From Coprothermobacterota bacterium (lineage in GTDB: Bacteria; Caldisericota; JANLFM01), in the NCBI GenBank assembly GCA_026389455.1, contig JAPLHV010000068.1, positions 1 to 37,645 on the forward strand: 37,645 nucleotides of DNA, read 5' to 3'. Positions 24,671-32,993 of the stretch are shown one piece after another. Under the pieces are notes generated by a model. That model made no database searches. It was not told the DNA's origin and worked only from the letters and a program-made list of their open reading frames with translations. Each line of letters starts with the position of its first letter. Position 1 is the first letter of the stretch. The translations under genes and the position numbers were made by a program.

Positions 24671-26005
24671 GTGGACAAGAAAGAACTGCTGGCTAAAGCC
24701 AATAAGCCATCCGAAGAGGCTATGCGTCTTCACCCCTTTTACCGCGGCAAGATCGAAATGGCGCCGAAGCGCTGTATCCGCTCGGTGGAAGACTTCGCCA
24801 TTTGGTACACCCCCGGAGTGGCTGCCCCTTGTAAGGCGATCCAGAAAGACCCCGAGCTGGTCTACGAATACACTAACAAATGGAACACAGTGGCGGTGAT
24901 CTCGGACTGCACCAGGGTCCTCGGCCTGGGCGACATCGCTCCCGAGGCGGGCTTACCGGTGATGGAAGGGAAGGCTCTCCTCTTCAAGTACCTGGGCGGC
25001 GTGGACGCCTTCCCGCTGACCCTGGACACCAAAGACCCCGCCCGCTTCATAGACATCGTGAAAGCATTGCAACCGGCCCTAGGAGGCGTCAACCTGGAGG
25101 ATATAGCCCAGCCCAAGTGTTTCGGCATTCTCGACCAACTGCGGCAGGAGATGCGCATCCCGATCTGGCATGACGACCAGCAAGGCGCCGCCGCCGTCAC
25201 CCTGGCCGGGCTGATCAACGCCTTGAAGATCGTCGGCAAGCCGCTGGGGGAGATCCGCTTGGTCATGGTCGGCGCCGGCGCCGCAGGTTTGGCAACCTAC
25301 CGCGTCTTGCGGGCGGCCGGTTTGAAGCCGGAACAAGCTGTCTTAGTGGACGAGCACGGTATTCTGGGGCCCTGGATGAGCGAGCTGGAGGGTGAAAACC
25401 CGACTCTTTTCACCAGCCTGCAAGGGACCAACCCGGAGCGACTTCACGGCGGCATCGAAGATGCGATGCGCGGCGCCGATGTCGTCATCGCCTACTCCAA
25501 ACCCGGCCCCGATACCATCGCCCCGGCTTGGATCGGCCGCATGAGCAAGGATCCGATCCTCTTCGCTTGCGCCAACCCGGTCCCTGAGATCTGGCCTTGG
25601 GATGCACACGAGGCCGGCGCCCGGATCGTGGCTACCGGCCGCTCCGACTTCCCAAACCAAGTGAACAACTCATTGGGTTTCCCCGGTATCTTTCGCGGCG
25701 CACTGGATGTACAGACCCGCGCCATTTCCGACGAGATGTGCATCGCCGCGGCAGAAGCCTTGGCTGCCTCGGCCGAGCGGAGCGGCCTGCGCGAGGACCG
25801 CTTGATCCCCACCATGGATGACTGGACGGTTTTCGTCGAAGAAGCCGTAGCAGTCGGGATGAAGGCCGTCGAACAGGGTCTAGCCCGCCTTGCGCTCAGT
25901 GAGGAGGAGCTTCGGGGGCAAGCCCAGCGAATCATTCGTCGGGCGAGAAGGGAAACGGAGGTCTTGGCGCGGGAAGGGCTCGTCCCGTTGCCCCCGGCGG
26001 AGTAA
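24671..26005 (+). CDS. Malic enzyme (oxaloacetate-decarboxylating malate dehydrogenase, short form)
   Basis: The 444-residue enzyme has WYTPGVAAPC with the catalytic Tyr region, TRVLGLGDIAPEAGLPVMEGKALLFK (split as TRVLGLGDIAP and GLPVMEGKALLFK), PIWHDDQQGAAAVTLAG with metal-binding Asp residues, VMVGAGAAGLA as the Rossmann loop, and ATGRSDFPNQVNNSLGFPG. It lacks the phosphotransacetylase-like C-terminal domain of long MaeB. It converts L-malate to pyruvate and CO2 with NAD(P) reduction; the coenzyme cannot be told safely. GTG start behind AGGAGAGGAG. It stands first in the run with fumarase and the downstream glycosyltransferase/deacetylase genes. Confidence 0.93.
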   Translation: MDKKELLAKANKPSEEAMRLHPFYRGKIEMAPKRCIRSVEDFAIWYTPGVAAPCKAIQKDPELVYEYTNKWNTVAVISDCTRVLGLGDIAPEAGLPVMEGKALLFKYLGGVDAFPLTLDTKDPARFIDIVKALQPALGGVNLEDIAQPKCFGILDQLRQEMRIPIWHDDQQGAAAVTLAGLINALKIVGKPLGEIRLVMVGAGAAGLATYRVLRAAGLKPEQAVLVDEHGILGPWMSELEGENPTLFTSLQGTNPERLHGGIEDAMRGADVVIAYSKPGPDTIAPAWIGRMSKDPILFACANPVPEIWPWDAHEAGARIVATGRSDFPNQVNNSLGFPGIFRGALDVQTRAISDEMCIAAAEALAASAERSGLREDRLIPTMDDWTVFVEEAVAVGMKAVEQGLARLALSEEELRGQAQRIIRRARRETEVLAREGLVPLPPAE

Positions 26006-26008
26006 ACG

Positions 26009-26851
26009 GTGCGGGAGGTCGCTGTCTCACTGCTGCGGGATGCTGTTCGGGACCTCTGCCTGGAGGCCAATGCAGTCCTGCCGGACGATACCCTGCAAGC
26101 CTTGGAGCAGGCGCTGGTTGAGGAAACATCACTGCGCGGTCGCTCCATCCTGGAGGAGATCTTGGCTAACGACCATCTAGCAGCCAGTTGCCGGCTGCCG
26201 GCCTGTCAAGACACGGGGTTGGCCATCCTCTTTCTGGAGCTGGGGCAGGATGTTTCCCTGGTTGGAGGCGATCTGTGCCAGGCTATCAATGAAGGGGCGC
26301 GTCAGGGCTATCGTCGGGGATACTTGCGCAATTCGGTCTCCAAGGATCCGCTGCGGCGGGCCAATAGTGGCGACAATACACCGGTCGTGCTGCATGTGGA
26401 AGTGGTCCCAGGCGATTCCCTACGGCTCGTCCTCCTTCCAAAGGGCGGGGGGGCGGAGAACGCCAGCGCACTGTCGATGTTGACTCCCGCCAGCGGCTGG
26501 GAGGGGGTGCGAAGCTTCGTCCTAGAGCAGGTCTGTCGTGTCGGCCAGGGCGCCTGTCCTCCGTTGGTGCTGGGGGTGGGGGTGGGCGGCTCCTTTGAAA
26601 GCTGCGCTTTTCTGGCCAAGAAGGCCTTGCTCCGCACCCTCAGCAGTTCGCACCCGGATCCCCAGGTGGCTGCTTGGGAGGGCGAATTGCGGATGGCGAT
26701 CAACGACCTCGGCATCGGGCCGATGGGCTTGGGAGGACGAACCACTGCCCTTTCAGTGACCATCGAAGTGGCTCCCTGCCACATCGCTTCTCTGCCTGTG
26801 GCCTTGAACCTGAACTGCCACTCACACCGGCGCCGGAGCGTGATCTTATGA
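26009..26851 (+). CDS. Fumarate hydratase, class I, alpha subunit
   Basis: The 280-residue protein matches the N-terminal half of oxygen-sensitive Fe-S fumarases and tartrate dehydratase alpha: RLPACQDTGLA (Cys66), LRNSVSKDPLRRANSGDNTP, LLPKGGGAENASALSMLTPA, GQGACPPLVLGVGVGGSFES (Cys183) and GPMGLGGRTTAL. A cysteine near the end (NLNCHSHRR, Cys270) would be the third [4Fe-4S] ligand. It hydrates fumarate to L-malate; L-tartrate dehydratase is an alternative that sequence alone does not exclude. GTG start three bases after the malic enzyme stop. The stop overlaps the beta subunit (ATGA). Confidence 0.92.
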   Translation: MREVAVSLLRDAVRDLCLEANAVLPDDTLQALEQALVEETSLRGRSILEEILANDHLAASCRLPACQDTGLAILFLELGQDVSLVGGDLCQAINEGARQGYRRGYLRNSVSKDPLRRANSGDNTPVVLHVEVVPGDSLRLVLLPKGGGAENASALSMLTPASGWEGVRSFVLEQVCRVGQGACPPLVLGVGVGGSFESCAFLAKKALLRTLSSSHPDPQVAAWEGELRMAINDLGIGPMGLGGRTTALSVTIEVAPCHIASLPVALNLNCHSHRRRSVIL

Positions 26852-27414
26852 AAACCACCTCTCTGCACACTCCCCTCACGGAAGCCGACTTGCTGCCTCT
26901 ACAGGCTGGGGATCGGGTGCTCCTCAACGGGCGCCTCTACACCGCCCGCGACATCGCTCACCAACGCCTGGCTGCCGTGTTAGCCCAGGGGTTCCCCCCA
27001 CCATTCCCATTGGAAGGGTCGGTGATTTACTACTGCGGCCCTTCGCCGGCGCCGCCAGGTCAGGTCATCGGGTCGGCCGGCCCAACCACGGCGAGCCGCA
27101 TGGACCCCTATACCTCAGCCCTGTTGGCGGCCGGAGTGAGGGCAACCATCGGCAAGGGGCCGCGCTCTCCGGCTGTACAACAAGCGATGGCCCAATACCG
27201 CGCCATCTACCTAGCGGCGACAGGCGGCGCCGGCGCACTACTGGCTCAAACGATCATCACCGTTGAGCTCGTAGCTTACCCAGAATTGGGGCCGGAGGCT
27301 ATATACTGTTTGCAAGTTGTCGATTTTCCAGCAATCGTAGCCATCGACCTGGCTGGCCGAGATTTGTACCAGGAGGTCCGGCAGCAAACGGTTTGCGGTG
27401 GTGCGGAATGCTGA
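26848..27414 (+). CDS. Fumarate hydratase, class I, beta subunit
   Basis: The 188-residue protein matches the C-terminal half of class I fumarases: LQAGDRVLLNGRLYTARDIAHQRL (split), VIYYCGPSPAPPGQVIGSAGPTTASRMD (split as VIYYCGPSPAPPGQ and GSAGPTTASRMD), AGVRATIGKG, YLAATGGAGALLAQTI and a C-terminal VVDFPAIVAIDLAGRDLYQE. It completes the active site with the alpha subunit. The ATG overlaps the alpha stop and the stop overlaps the next ATG by seven bases, so all are coupled. Confidence 0.93.
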   Translation: MKTTSLHTPLTEADLLPLQAGDRVLLNGRLYTARDIAHQRLAAVLAQGFPPPFPLEGSVIYYCGPSPAPPGQVIGSAGPTTASRMDPYTSALLAAGVRATIGKGPRSPAVQQAMAQYRAIYLAATGGAGALLAQTIITVELVAYPELGPEAIYCLQVVDFPAIVAIDLAGRDLYQEVRQQTVCGGAEC

Positions 27415-28046
27415 CCTTGCCCAACTGGGTGCGACAGATCACGGTCGGCTCCCTGCAAACCAACGCCTACCTGCTGGAACTGGGAGAAGTCTATTGGCTG
27501 ATCGATCCAGGCGGGGAGGGGAACCGCCTGGCTGCTCTTTTGCCGCGCGAGAAGGATGTAACGGTGTACTTGACTCATGGTCACGCCGACCACTGGGCCG
27601 GCTTGCGCTCCCTCCAGCTGCATAGGACTGGCTTGCGCTGGTTTTACCCACGGCAGGACGAAGAGATGATCACCGGAGTAGACCGGCGGTTCCTCTCTTT
27701 CCTTGGCGAGGATTTCCCTGAGCTCACCGGCCTACCGCTGGAGGCGCCGCAGGAGTTGGATGCCGGGGGGAGATGTTTTTCCTTTCTTCATTTCCCCGGC
27801 CACACCCCCGGGCACTTGGCTATCTTCTGCGAAGACTGCCCCCGCGGAGGTCTGCTCTTTGCCGGCGACCTCCTCTTTCGAGGGGGAGTAGGTCGAACCG
27901 ACTTGCCCGGCGGCTCCTTCCGACGCCTCCAGGAGAGCCTCTCTCGGCTCTTGAAGCTGCCGGGAGAGACGGTCGTCTGCCCTGGTCACGGCCCTCTTAC
28001 TACCATCAATGCAGAGCGAGAGATGATCGAGGATTTATTGGCGTGA
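27408..28046 (+). CDS. Metallo-beta-lactamase-fold hydrolase (glyoxalase II-like)
   Basis: The 212-residue protein has the dinuclear zinc motif THGHADH (His57, His59, Asp61, His62), FPGHTPGH, LFAGDLLFRGGVGRTDLPGG (GD-x-LF-x-x-x-x-GR-x-D, as in glyoxalase II-like proteins) and CPGHGP. Such enzymes cleave thioesters or act on persulfides or lactones. Its ATG overlaps the fumarase beta stop and its stop overlaps the glycosyltransferase GTG (GTGA). In view of the BshC-like gene downstream, a role on thiol adducts is attractive but is inference. Confidence 0.88.
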   Translation: MLTLPNWVRQITVGSLQTNAYLLELGEVYWLIDPGGEGNRLAALLPREKDVTVYLTHGHADHWAGLRSLQLHRTGLRWFYPRQDEEMITGVDRRFLSFLGEDFPELTGLPLEAPQELDAGGRCFSFLHFPGHTPGHLAIFCEDCPRGGLLFAGDLLFRGGVGRTDLPGGSFRRLQESLSRLLKLPGETVVCPGHGPLTTINAEREMIEDLLA

Positions 28047-28738
28047 GCGACCTGATCTTGATGCCCTGTTACAACGAAGCGAAGACGCTCCCCGGGGCGG
28101 TGGCCGAAGTACTGCGCTGGCGAGGGGAGGCCGACGTGCTGGTAGTCGATGACGGCTCGCAGGATCAGAGCCTTCAGTTGCTGGCCGGATTCCCGGTGGC
28201 CTTGCTGCGTCATTGCAATAACGAGGGCTATGGGCAAACGCTGATAGATGGTTTCGCCTACGCTGCTACCCACCGCTACCAAGCGTGCGTCACTTTGGAT
28301 TGCGACGAGCAGCACGAGCCGCACCTGATCCCCCGGTTTTTGGCTGAGCTGTCCGACTGCGATGTGGTCTCCGGCAGCCGCTACCTGGAGGCGAGCGAAG
28401 GGATTCCTCCACTCGACCGCTATCAGATCAATCAGGAGATCACCGAGTTGCTCCGTTCTCTCACCGGTCTCTCCTTGACTGATTCCTTCTGCGGTTTCAA
28501 AGCTTATCGCGTGGCGGCCTTGGATCGTTTGCAACTGGACGAGCCGGGCTACGCCTTCCCGGTGCAGTTCTGGATGCAAGCCGCTCGGGCCGGCCTGCGG
28601 GTCAAGGAGATTCCCGTCTCGCTAATCTATAAAAACTTCTGCCGAAGATTTCCGGGTTCCCTCAATACCCCGGAGATCCGCCGCCGTTACTACTTGCGCG
28701 TCATTGAAGAGGAGGCCAAGAAATGGCAAAAATCCTAG
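28043..28738 (+). CDS. Glycosyltransferase family 2 (dolichol-phosphate mannosyltransferase-like)
   Basis: The 231-residue protein has a GT-A fold: LILMPCYNEAKTLPGAV, VLVVDDGSQDQSLQLL, NNEGYGQTLIDGF, VTLDCDEQHEP in the place of the D-x-D metal motif (DCDEQH is the DPM1-type form), DVVSGSRYL, and DSFCGFKAYRVAAL. There are no membrane helices. The start is GTG at 28043 with GAGG ten bases before; ATG at 28061 would remove six residues from the first strand. It overlaps the deacetylase by 16 bases. The donor and acceptor are unknown; polyprenyl phosphate is the usual acceptor in the DPM1 group. Confidence 0.88.
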   Translation: MSDLILMPCYNEAKTLPGAVAEVLRWRGEADVLVVDDGSQDQSLQLLAGFPVALLRHCNNEGYGQTLIDGFAYAATHRYQACVTLDCDEQHEPHLIPRFLAELSDCDVVSGSRYLEASEGIPPLDRYQINQEITELLRSLTGLSLTDSFCGFKAYRVAALDRLQLDEPGYAFPVQFWMQAARAGLRVKEIPVSLIYKNFCRRFPGSLNTPEIRRRYYLRVIEEEAKKWQKS

Positions 28739-29406
28739 CCCTCGGGGCACACCCCGATGATGTCGAGATCGGCATGGGGGGAACCATCCTGGCCCTCAAG
28801 GCAGCGGGGCACACGGTTGCCATCTGTGACCTGACCAATGGGGAGCCAACGCCGATGGGCACGGTGGATGCCCGCCTGGCCGAGAGCCGGGAGGCAGCCC
28901 GCCTGTTGGGCGTAGACCAGCGCTGGACCCTGGACCTGCCCAATCGCTACCTGCGCGACACGGTGGAGGCTCGTGTCAAGGTGGCCGAGGTGATCCGGCG
29001 CTTCCGCCCGGATGCTCTCTTTATGCACTACTGGAGTGACGCCCACCCTGACCACGTGGCCGCCAATCAATTGGCTGAGGCCGGCCGCTTCTACGCCAAG
29101 TTGACCAAGACCGACTGGGAGGGCGAGCCTTTCTTTCCGCCCCGCATTTATTGTTTCTTCTCCAACCACTTCCGCGCCGTCTTCCAGCCTGACTACATTC
29201 ACGATATTTCCCCCTACATGGAGCAGAAGCTGGAAGTCCTGCGAGTTTACCGCACCCAGTTCAACCCCGAACGGAGCAACCTGGCCGTCTTCGACCAAAT
29301 TAAGGCGATGGGGATGTGGTGGGGCAACCGTGGCCGATTTCAGTTCGGCGAGCCCTTTGCCAGCCGCGAGGAGATCGGTTTACGAAACCTGGAGGCGCTC
29401 TTGTGA
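28723..29406 (+). CDS. PIG-L family deacetylase (BshB-like)
   Basis: The 227-residue zinc deacetylase has LALGAHPDDVEIGMGGT (His10, Asp12, Asp13), LTNGEPTPMGT, RLAESREAARLLGV, and WSDAHPDH with His108 and His111. ICDLTNGEPTPMGTVD and the length resemble BshB1, which deacetylates GlcNAc-malate in bacillithiol synthesis, and MshB-type enzymes. ATG start in the end of the glycosyltransferase gene behind a GAGGAGG. The GTGA overlap with the next gene couples it to the BshC-like protein, which supports a role in a related pathway. Confidence 0.9.
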   Translation: MAKILALGAHPDDVEIGMGGTILALKAAGHTVAICDLTNGEPTPMGTVDARLAESREAARLLGVDQRWTLDLPNRYLRDTVEARVKVAEVIRRFRPDALFMHYWSDAHPDHVAANQLAEAGRFYAKLTKTDWEGEPFFPPRIYCFFSNHFRAVFQPDYIHDISPYMEQKLEVLRVYRTQFNPERSNLAVFDQIKAMGMWWGNRGRFQFGEPFASREEIGLRNLEALL

Positions 29407-30797
29407 TTATTCCCCCGGGCAACCGGGAGGCGCGGTTAAATCCAGCTCTGGAGATTTGGCCACACCTGGTGGAAGCGAACCGGCGTCTCCCCCTCGCCCC
29501 GATGTTGGAGGATCTGCGAGCGCAAGCCCGCCGAGAGTTCGCCGATTTGACCGGCCTCTCCCCCTCCCAGCCATTGGTGATGACCGGCCACCAGCCTGAG
29601 TTCGTCCACCCCGGCGTATGGATGCGTTTTCTTTTGCTGGACTTGCTGCGCCAACGTTGGGGGTTGGAGGGTGCAGCCTTTGCCGTGGACTCCGACCTGG
29701 CCGACGAGCCGGCCGTAGAGGTTCCCTTTCTCTGCCGTGGCGAGTTGTTGCGGCGGCGAGTGGAGCTGGCCACAGAGGGTGGCGCCACCTACGAGAGCCT
29801 CCTTTCGCCCTCCGCCGAGGCTTGGCGCCGTTTCTGTAAAGTCATTGAGGAGGCATTAGCTTGTCCGGCAGGCGCTCGCGCTCGTTTGGCCTTTCGCCGC
29901 GTTGGCTCGTTCATTCCGCCGGCCGGCAGTTTCCCGGCCTTCTCGGTGGCGCTTCGGCGTTTCTGGGAGGGAACACCCAGCTACCCAGAGATTCACCTCT
30001 CTGTAATAACTCGAATTCCCAGCTTCGGTCGCTTTTTCCTGCTATTGGCAGAACAGGCCCTCTCTTTTGCCGTAACTCTAAATACAGCGCTGGCCGGGTG
30101 GCGGGTACGACACCGGGCTCGCTCCACAGCGGTCCCCTTCCCCGACCTGGAGATCGGACCGGGGCGAGTAGAGTTGCCCTTCTGGTGGGAAAAGGAGGGA
30201 AGACGTTCACCTCTTTTCCTCAAGGAAGGGCAACTATGGATCCAGGATCAACCCTTGGGGACCATCAAGGAGGCGCTGGCGGCCGCTGCAATACGTCCTC
30301 GGGCGGTAAGCCTGACCCTTTTCATGCGCCTTTGCCTGGCCGACCTCTTCTTGCACGGGGCTGGTGGAGCAGACTATGAGGAGGTCACTGACGAGGTCAT
30401 TCTCCGCTTCTTCCATGCCACCCCCCCAGCTTTCGTCTCAGCGACGCTGACCCTTTTTCTACCGGGTGAAGAACCGTCGGCTGGATCTCTCAAGCGTTTG
30501 CTGCGCGATCTGGAGCAACGGCCGGAGCGTTACCTGGCCAATTCGCAGCGAGCCGCGCTGATAGCGGTGATCACTCAGAAATCAGCCACGATGTCTTCGG
30601 GCAAGTTGGACAGAACCGGTTACCGGGCGCTGCAAGCTGCCAACGAAGGACTGCGCCGCCCACTGCGGGGCCAGATCACCGCTTTGGAAAAGCGCGTTGC
30701 TGATGCCGAGTCAGCCCGCGACGTACTTTCCTTCCGCGGCTACCCCTTCTTCTTCTTCCAAACTGAGGAGCTGCGCGAACTACTGGCAGCCCTTTGA
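29403..30797 (+). CDS. Conserved protein, possible distant BshC relative
   Basis: The 464-residue protein is not canonical BshC, yet the layout is similar. PLVMTGHQPEFVHPGVWMR (about 58-76) parallels BshC's V-V-x-GQQ-x-GL-x-TGPLY, followed by AAFAVDSDLADEP where BshC has a strand ending in E-D-H-D. Near 305-340, RAVSLTLFMRLCLADLFLHG and GADYEEVTDEVI parallel BshC's R-P-x-x-x-x-x-L-x-P-x-x-A-x-x-x-GP-G-E-x-x-Y-W. The end FRGYPFFFF resembles its last conserved stretch. BshC adds cysteine to GlcN-malate. GTG start at 29403 with GGAGG 8 bases before. I recall similar proteins beside PIG-L genes in other phyla but no characterised one. The link to BshC is by pattern only. Confidence 0.55.
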   Translation: MIIPPGNREARLNPALEIWPHLVEANRRLPLAPMLEDLRAQARREFADLTGLSPSQPLVMTGHQPEFVHPGVWMRFLLLDLLRQRWGLEGAAFAVDSDLADEPAVEVPFLCRGELLRRRVELATEGGATYESLLSPSAEAWRRFCKVIEEALACPAGARARLAFRRVGSFIPPAGSFPAFSVALRRFWEGTPSYPEIHLSVITRIPSFGRFFLLLAEQALSFAVTLNTALAGWRVRHRARSTAVPFPDLEIGPGRVELPFWWEKEGRRSPLFLKEGQLWIQDQPLGTIKEALAAAAIRPRAVSLTLFMRLCLADLFLHGAGGADYEEVTDEVILRFFHATPPAFVSATLTLFLPGEEPSAGSLKRLLRDLEQRPERYLANSQRAALIAVITQKSATMSSGKLDRTGYRALQAANEGLRRPLRGQITALEKRVADAESARDVLSFRGYPFFFFQTEELRELLAAL

Positions 30798-30888
30798 TCA
30801 CAGGATCGCTCGGATCGCCCCGGCCTTCTCTTGGAAAAACAGGGTCGGGCATCCGGGCAGCGTCTCTTTGGGAGACGCCGAGTTCTTA

Positions 30889-30950
30889 ACCCGCAGCAGC
30901 CTGTTGACAGCACGCAGCAGCGAGTTGACAGCCCGCGGCAGCGAGTTCTG
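30889..30950 (-). repeat. Diverged 21-base tandem repeat related to the 18-base family
   Basis: On the plus strand: a 20-base first unit (ending CTGTTGAC), AGCACGCAGCAGCGAGTTGAC without its last base within 30909-30929, and AGCCCGCGGCAGCGAGTTCT from 30930. The unit is three bases longer than elsewhere, and the end GTTCTGTGTT matches the flank of the array at 660-731 read on the minus strand. It lies in the 235-base gap between the BshC-like gene and pdp; no gene is seen in this gap. Confidence 0.8.
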
Positions 30951-31032
30951 TGTTAGGCTATGACAGAGAAAAGACCGCACTGCCAGTTTCCCCTGGTGGG
31001 TTGAGCTGGGGGAGGCAGTGCGAGGAGAGGTC

Positions 31033-32349
31033 ATGATAAGAACGGTCGACTTGATCCTCAAGAAACGCAATGGACAGGTTCTCCTTCCCGCGGAAATCGC
31101 TTATTTGGTGGACGGTTTCACTTCGGGTGAGATCCCTGACTACCAGATGGCCAGCTTTCTGATGGCGGTCTATTTCCAGGGCATGGAGGAGGCCGAAACC
31201 CAAGCCTTGACCCGCAGTATGATCGACTCGGGGCGGATCCTGGACCTCTCATCGCTACCCGGTCCAACTGCTGACAAACACAGCACAGGCGGGGTCGGAG
31301 ACAAAGTTTCCTTGGTGGTAGTGCCATTGGCGGCGGCCTGCGGGCTCTACCTGGCCAAGATGTCCGGTCGTGGGCTGGGCCATACCGGGGGAACCATCGA
31401 CAAGCTGGAGTCGATCCCTGGTTTCCGCACCAACCTGACCGTGGAGCAACTACTAGCCCAGGTGCGGTCCATCGGCTGCGCCATTATCTCCCAGACCCCC
31501 GATCTGACCCCGGCCGACGGTAAGATTTACGCCCTACGAGACGTCACCGGCACAGTGGACAGCCTCCCCCTGATCGCTAGCTCGGTGATGAGCAAAAAGA
31601 TCGCCTCGGGCGCCCAGCACATCCTCATCGACGTAAAGTGCGGCTGGGGCGCCTTCATGCGCGATCTGCCCCAAGCCGTCGAATTGGCCAACATCATGGT
31701 TCACCTGGGGCGGGAGATGGGGCGGAAGGTGGGCTGCGTAATCTCGCCGATGGAGGAGCCGTTGGGCTGGGCGGTAGGAAACAGCGTGGAGGTGGTGGAA
31801 GCGATTCAAACCCTAAAAGGGGACGGACCACCGGATTTCGCACGAGCGGTGCGTCACCTGACCGTCGAGTTGCTGCGCTTGGCCGGGTCGGTTACGACCC
31901 TAGCAGAGGCCGAAGATCAAGTGGAGAACGCCTTGCGTAGCGGCGCCGCCTTGCAGCGTTTTGCCTGGATGATCGAAGCCCAAGGCGGTGACGCCCGGGT
32001 GACGGACGATCCCGGCCGCTTGCCAAGAGCTCATCTGGAGGCCGTTCTGGAGGCGCCCGGAGACGGGTTTCTGGCCGAAGTTGACGCTCTTCAGGTGGGT
32101 CACGCAGCCATGCTCCTGGGAGCCGGCCGGCAGAAGAAGGGAGACGTCGTGGATCCCGGAGCTGGCCTTCTTCTAGCCCGTAAGGTGGGCGAGGAAGTGC
32201 GTCGCGGCGAGCGCTTAGTCACCCTCTATTCCAACCGGACGGAAGGTCTGGAGCGGGCGCTGCAATTCCTGCAAGGAGCCTTCTCCCTTTCCCCTGAGCG
32301 AGTCGCCCCCAGCCCTCTCTTCCTCGGCAAGGTGGGGATCGATGGGTAG
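31033..32349 (+). CDS. pdp: Pyrimidine-nucleoside phosphorylase
   Basis: The 438-residue enzyme has the anthranilate-phosphoribosyltransferase-like fold of thymidine/pyrimidine phosphorylases: EIAYLVDGFTSGEIPDYQMASFLMAV (split as EIAYLVDGFTSGE and IPDYQMASFLMAV), ADKHSTGGVGDKVSL (phosphate site), KMSGRGLGHTGGTIDKLESI (split; family signature), SSVMSKKIASGAQHIL and the C-terminal barrel domain. It splits uridine or thymidine to base and (deoxy)ribose 1-phosphate. ATG at 31033 behind AGGAGAGG is preferred to GTG at 31018. The stop overlaps the M50 protease gene by eight bases. Confidence 0.95.
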   Translation: MIRTVDLILKKRNGQVLLPAEIAYLVDGFTSGEIPDYQMASFLMAVYFQGMEEAETQALTRSMIDSGRILDLSSLPGPTADKHSTGGVGDKVSLVVVPLAAACGLYLAKMSGRGLGHTGGTIDKLESIPGFRTNLTVEQLLAQVRSIGCAIISQTPDLTPADGKIYALRDVTGTVDSLPLIASSVMSKKIASGAQHILIDVKCGWGAFMRDLPQAVELANIMVHLGREMGRKVGCVISPMEEPLGWAVGNSVEVVEAIQTLKGDGPPDFARAVRHLTVELLRLAGSVTTLAEAEDQVENALRSGAALQRFAWMIEAQGGDARVTDDPGRLPRAHLEAVLEAPGDGFLAEVDALQVGHAAMLLGAGRQKKGDVVDPGAGLLLARKVGEEVRRGERLVTLYSNRTEGLERALQFLQGAFSLSPERVAPSPLFLGKVGIDG

Positions 32350-32989
32350 CTTTGCCTCCAACCCGGTGGTCTTCATCCTCACCATCATCAGCCTGGTTTT
32401 CAGCATCATCCTGCACGAGGTAGCCCACGGCTGGGTAGCCGAACGCTGCGGCGATCCCACAGCCCGGATGGCAGGCCGAGTCACCCTCAACCCACTGCCG
32501 CACATCGATCTGGTGGGGACCATCCTCTTGCCCCTGGTGCTAATCGTCACTGGGAGCGGATTCATTATCGGCTGGGCCAAGCCGGTGCCGGTGAACTTCT
32601 ACCGCTTGCGCCACCCCCGGCGCGACACCATTTTGGTGAGCGTCGCCGGCATTCTGGCCAACCTCTCTCTGGCGCTGGTGGCCGGTATGCTCTTCCGCCT
32701 CTTCGGTCTGCTGCCTTATTCCAGCTTCAGCTTGGGGCTGGAACAGTTCCTCTTTTACCTGGTGAACATCAACCTGGTGCTGGCTATCTTCAACCTAATC
32801 CCAATTCCGCCTCTGGACGGCTCCAAGGTGCTGGCCGCCCTCCTTCCGCCTCGCCTGGAGATGATCTTCTTCGGCCCCCAGGCCGCCTGGATCGGCACTA
32901 TGCTGCTCTTTGTGCTGCTCTATACCGGCTTGCTGGGGCGCATACTGGGACCTTTAGTGAACGGCCTGCTGCGCCTGCTATTATTCTGA
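32342..32989 (+). CDS. M50 family site-2-type metalloprotease
   Basis: The 215-residue integral membrane protein has the zinc motif HEVAHGW (His25, Glu26, His29) in the first membrane helix, GRVTLNPLPHIDLVGTILLP, and the third ligand in NLIPIPPLDGSKV. There are five to six predicted helices and no PDZ domain, as in the YwhC/FtsH-independent short M50 group. Possible role in intramembrane proteolysis; substrate unknown. It is commonly next to pdp or tRNA ligase genes in Clostridia. It overlaps pdp. Confidence 0.93.
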   Translation: MGSFASNPVVFILTIISLVFSIILHEVAHGWVAERCGDPTARMAGRVTLNPLPHIDLVGTILLPLVLIVTGSGFIIGWAKPVPVNFYRLRHPRRDTILVSVAGILANLSLALVAGMLFRLFGLLPYSSFSLGLEQFLFYLVNINLVLAIFNLIPIPPLDGSKVLAALLPPRLEMIFFGPQAAWIGTMLLFVLLYTGLLGRILGPLVNGLLRLLLF

Positions 32990-32993
32990 CAGG

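Noticed and set aside
31018-31032. GTG at 31018 as the start of pdp
   Set aside because: The ATG at 31033 is well placed behind AGGAGAGG and matches the family's N-terminus.
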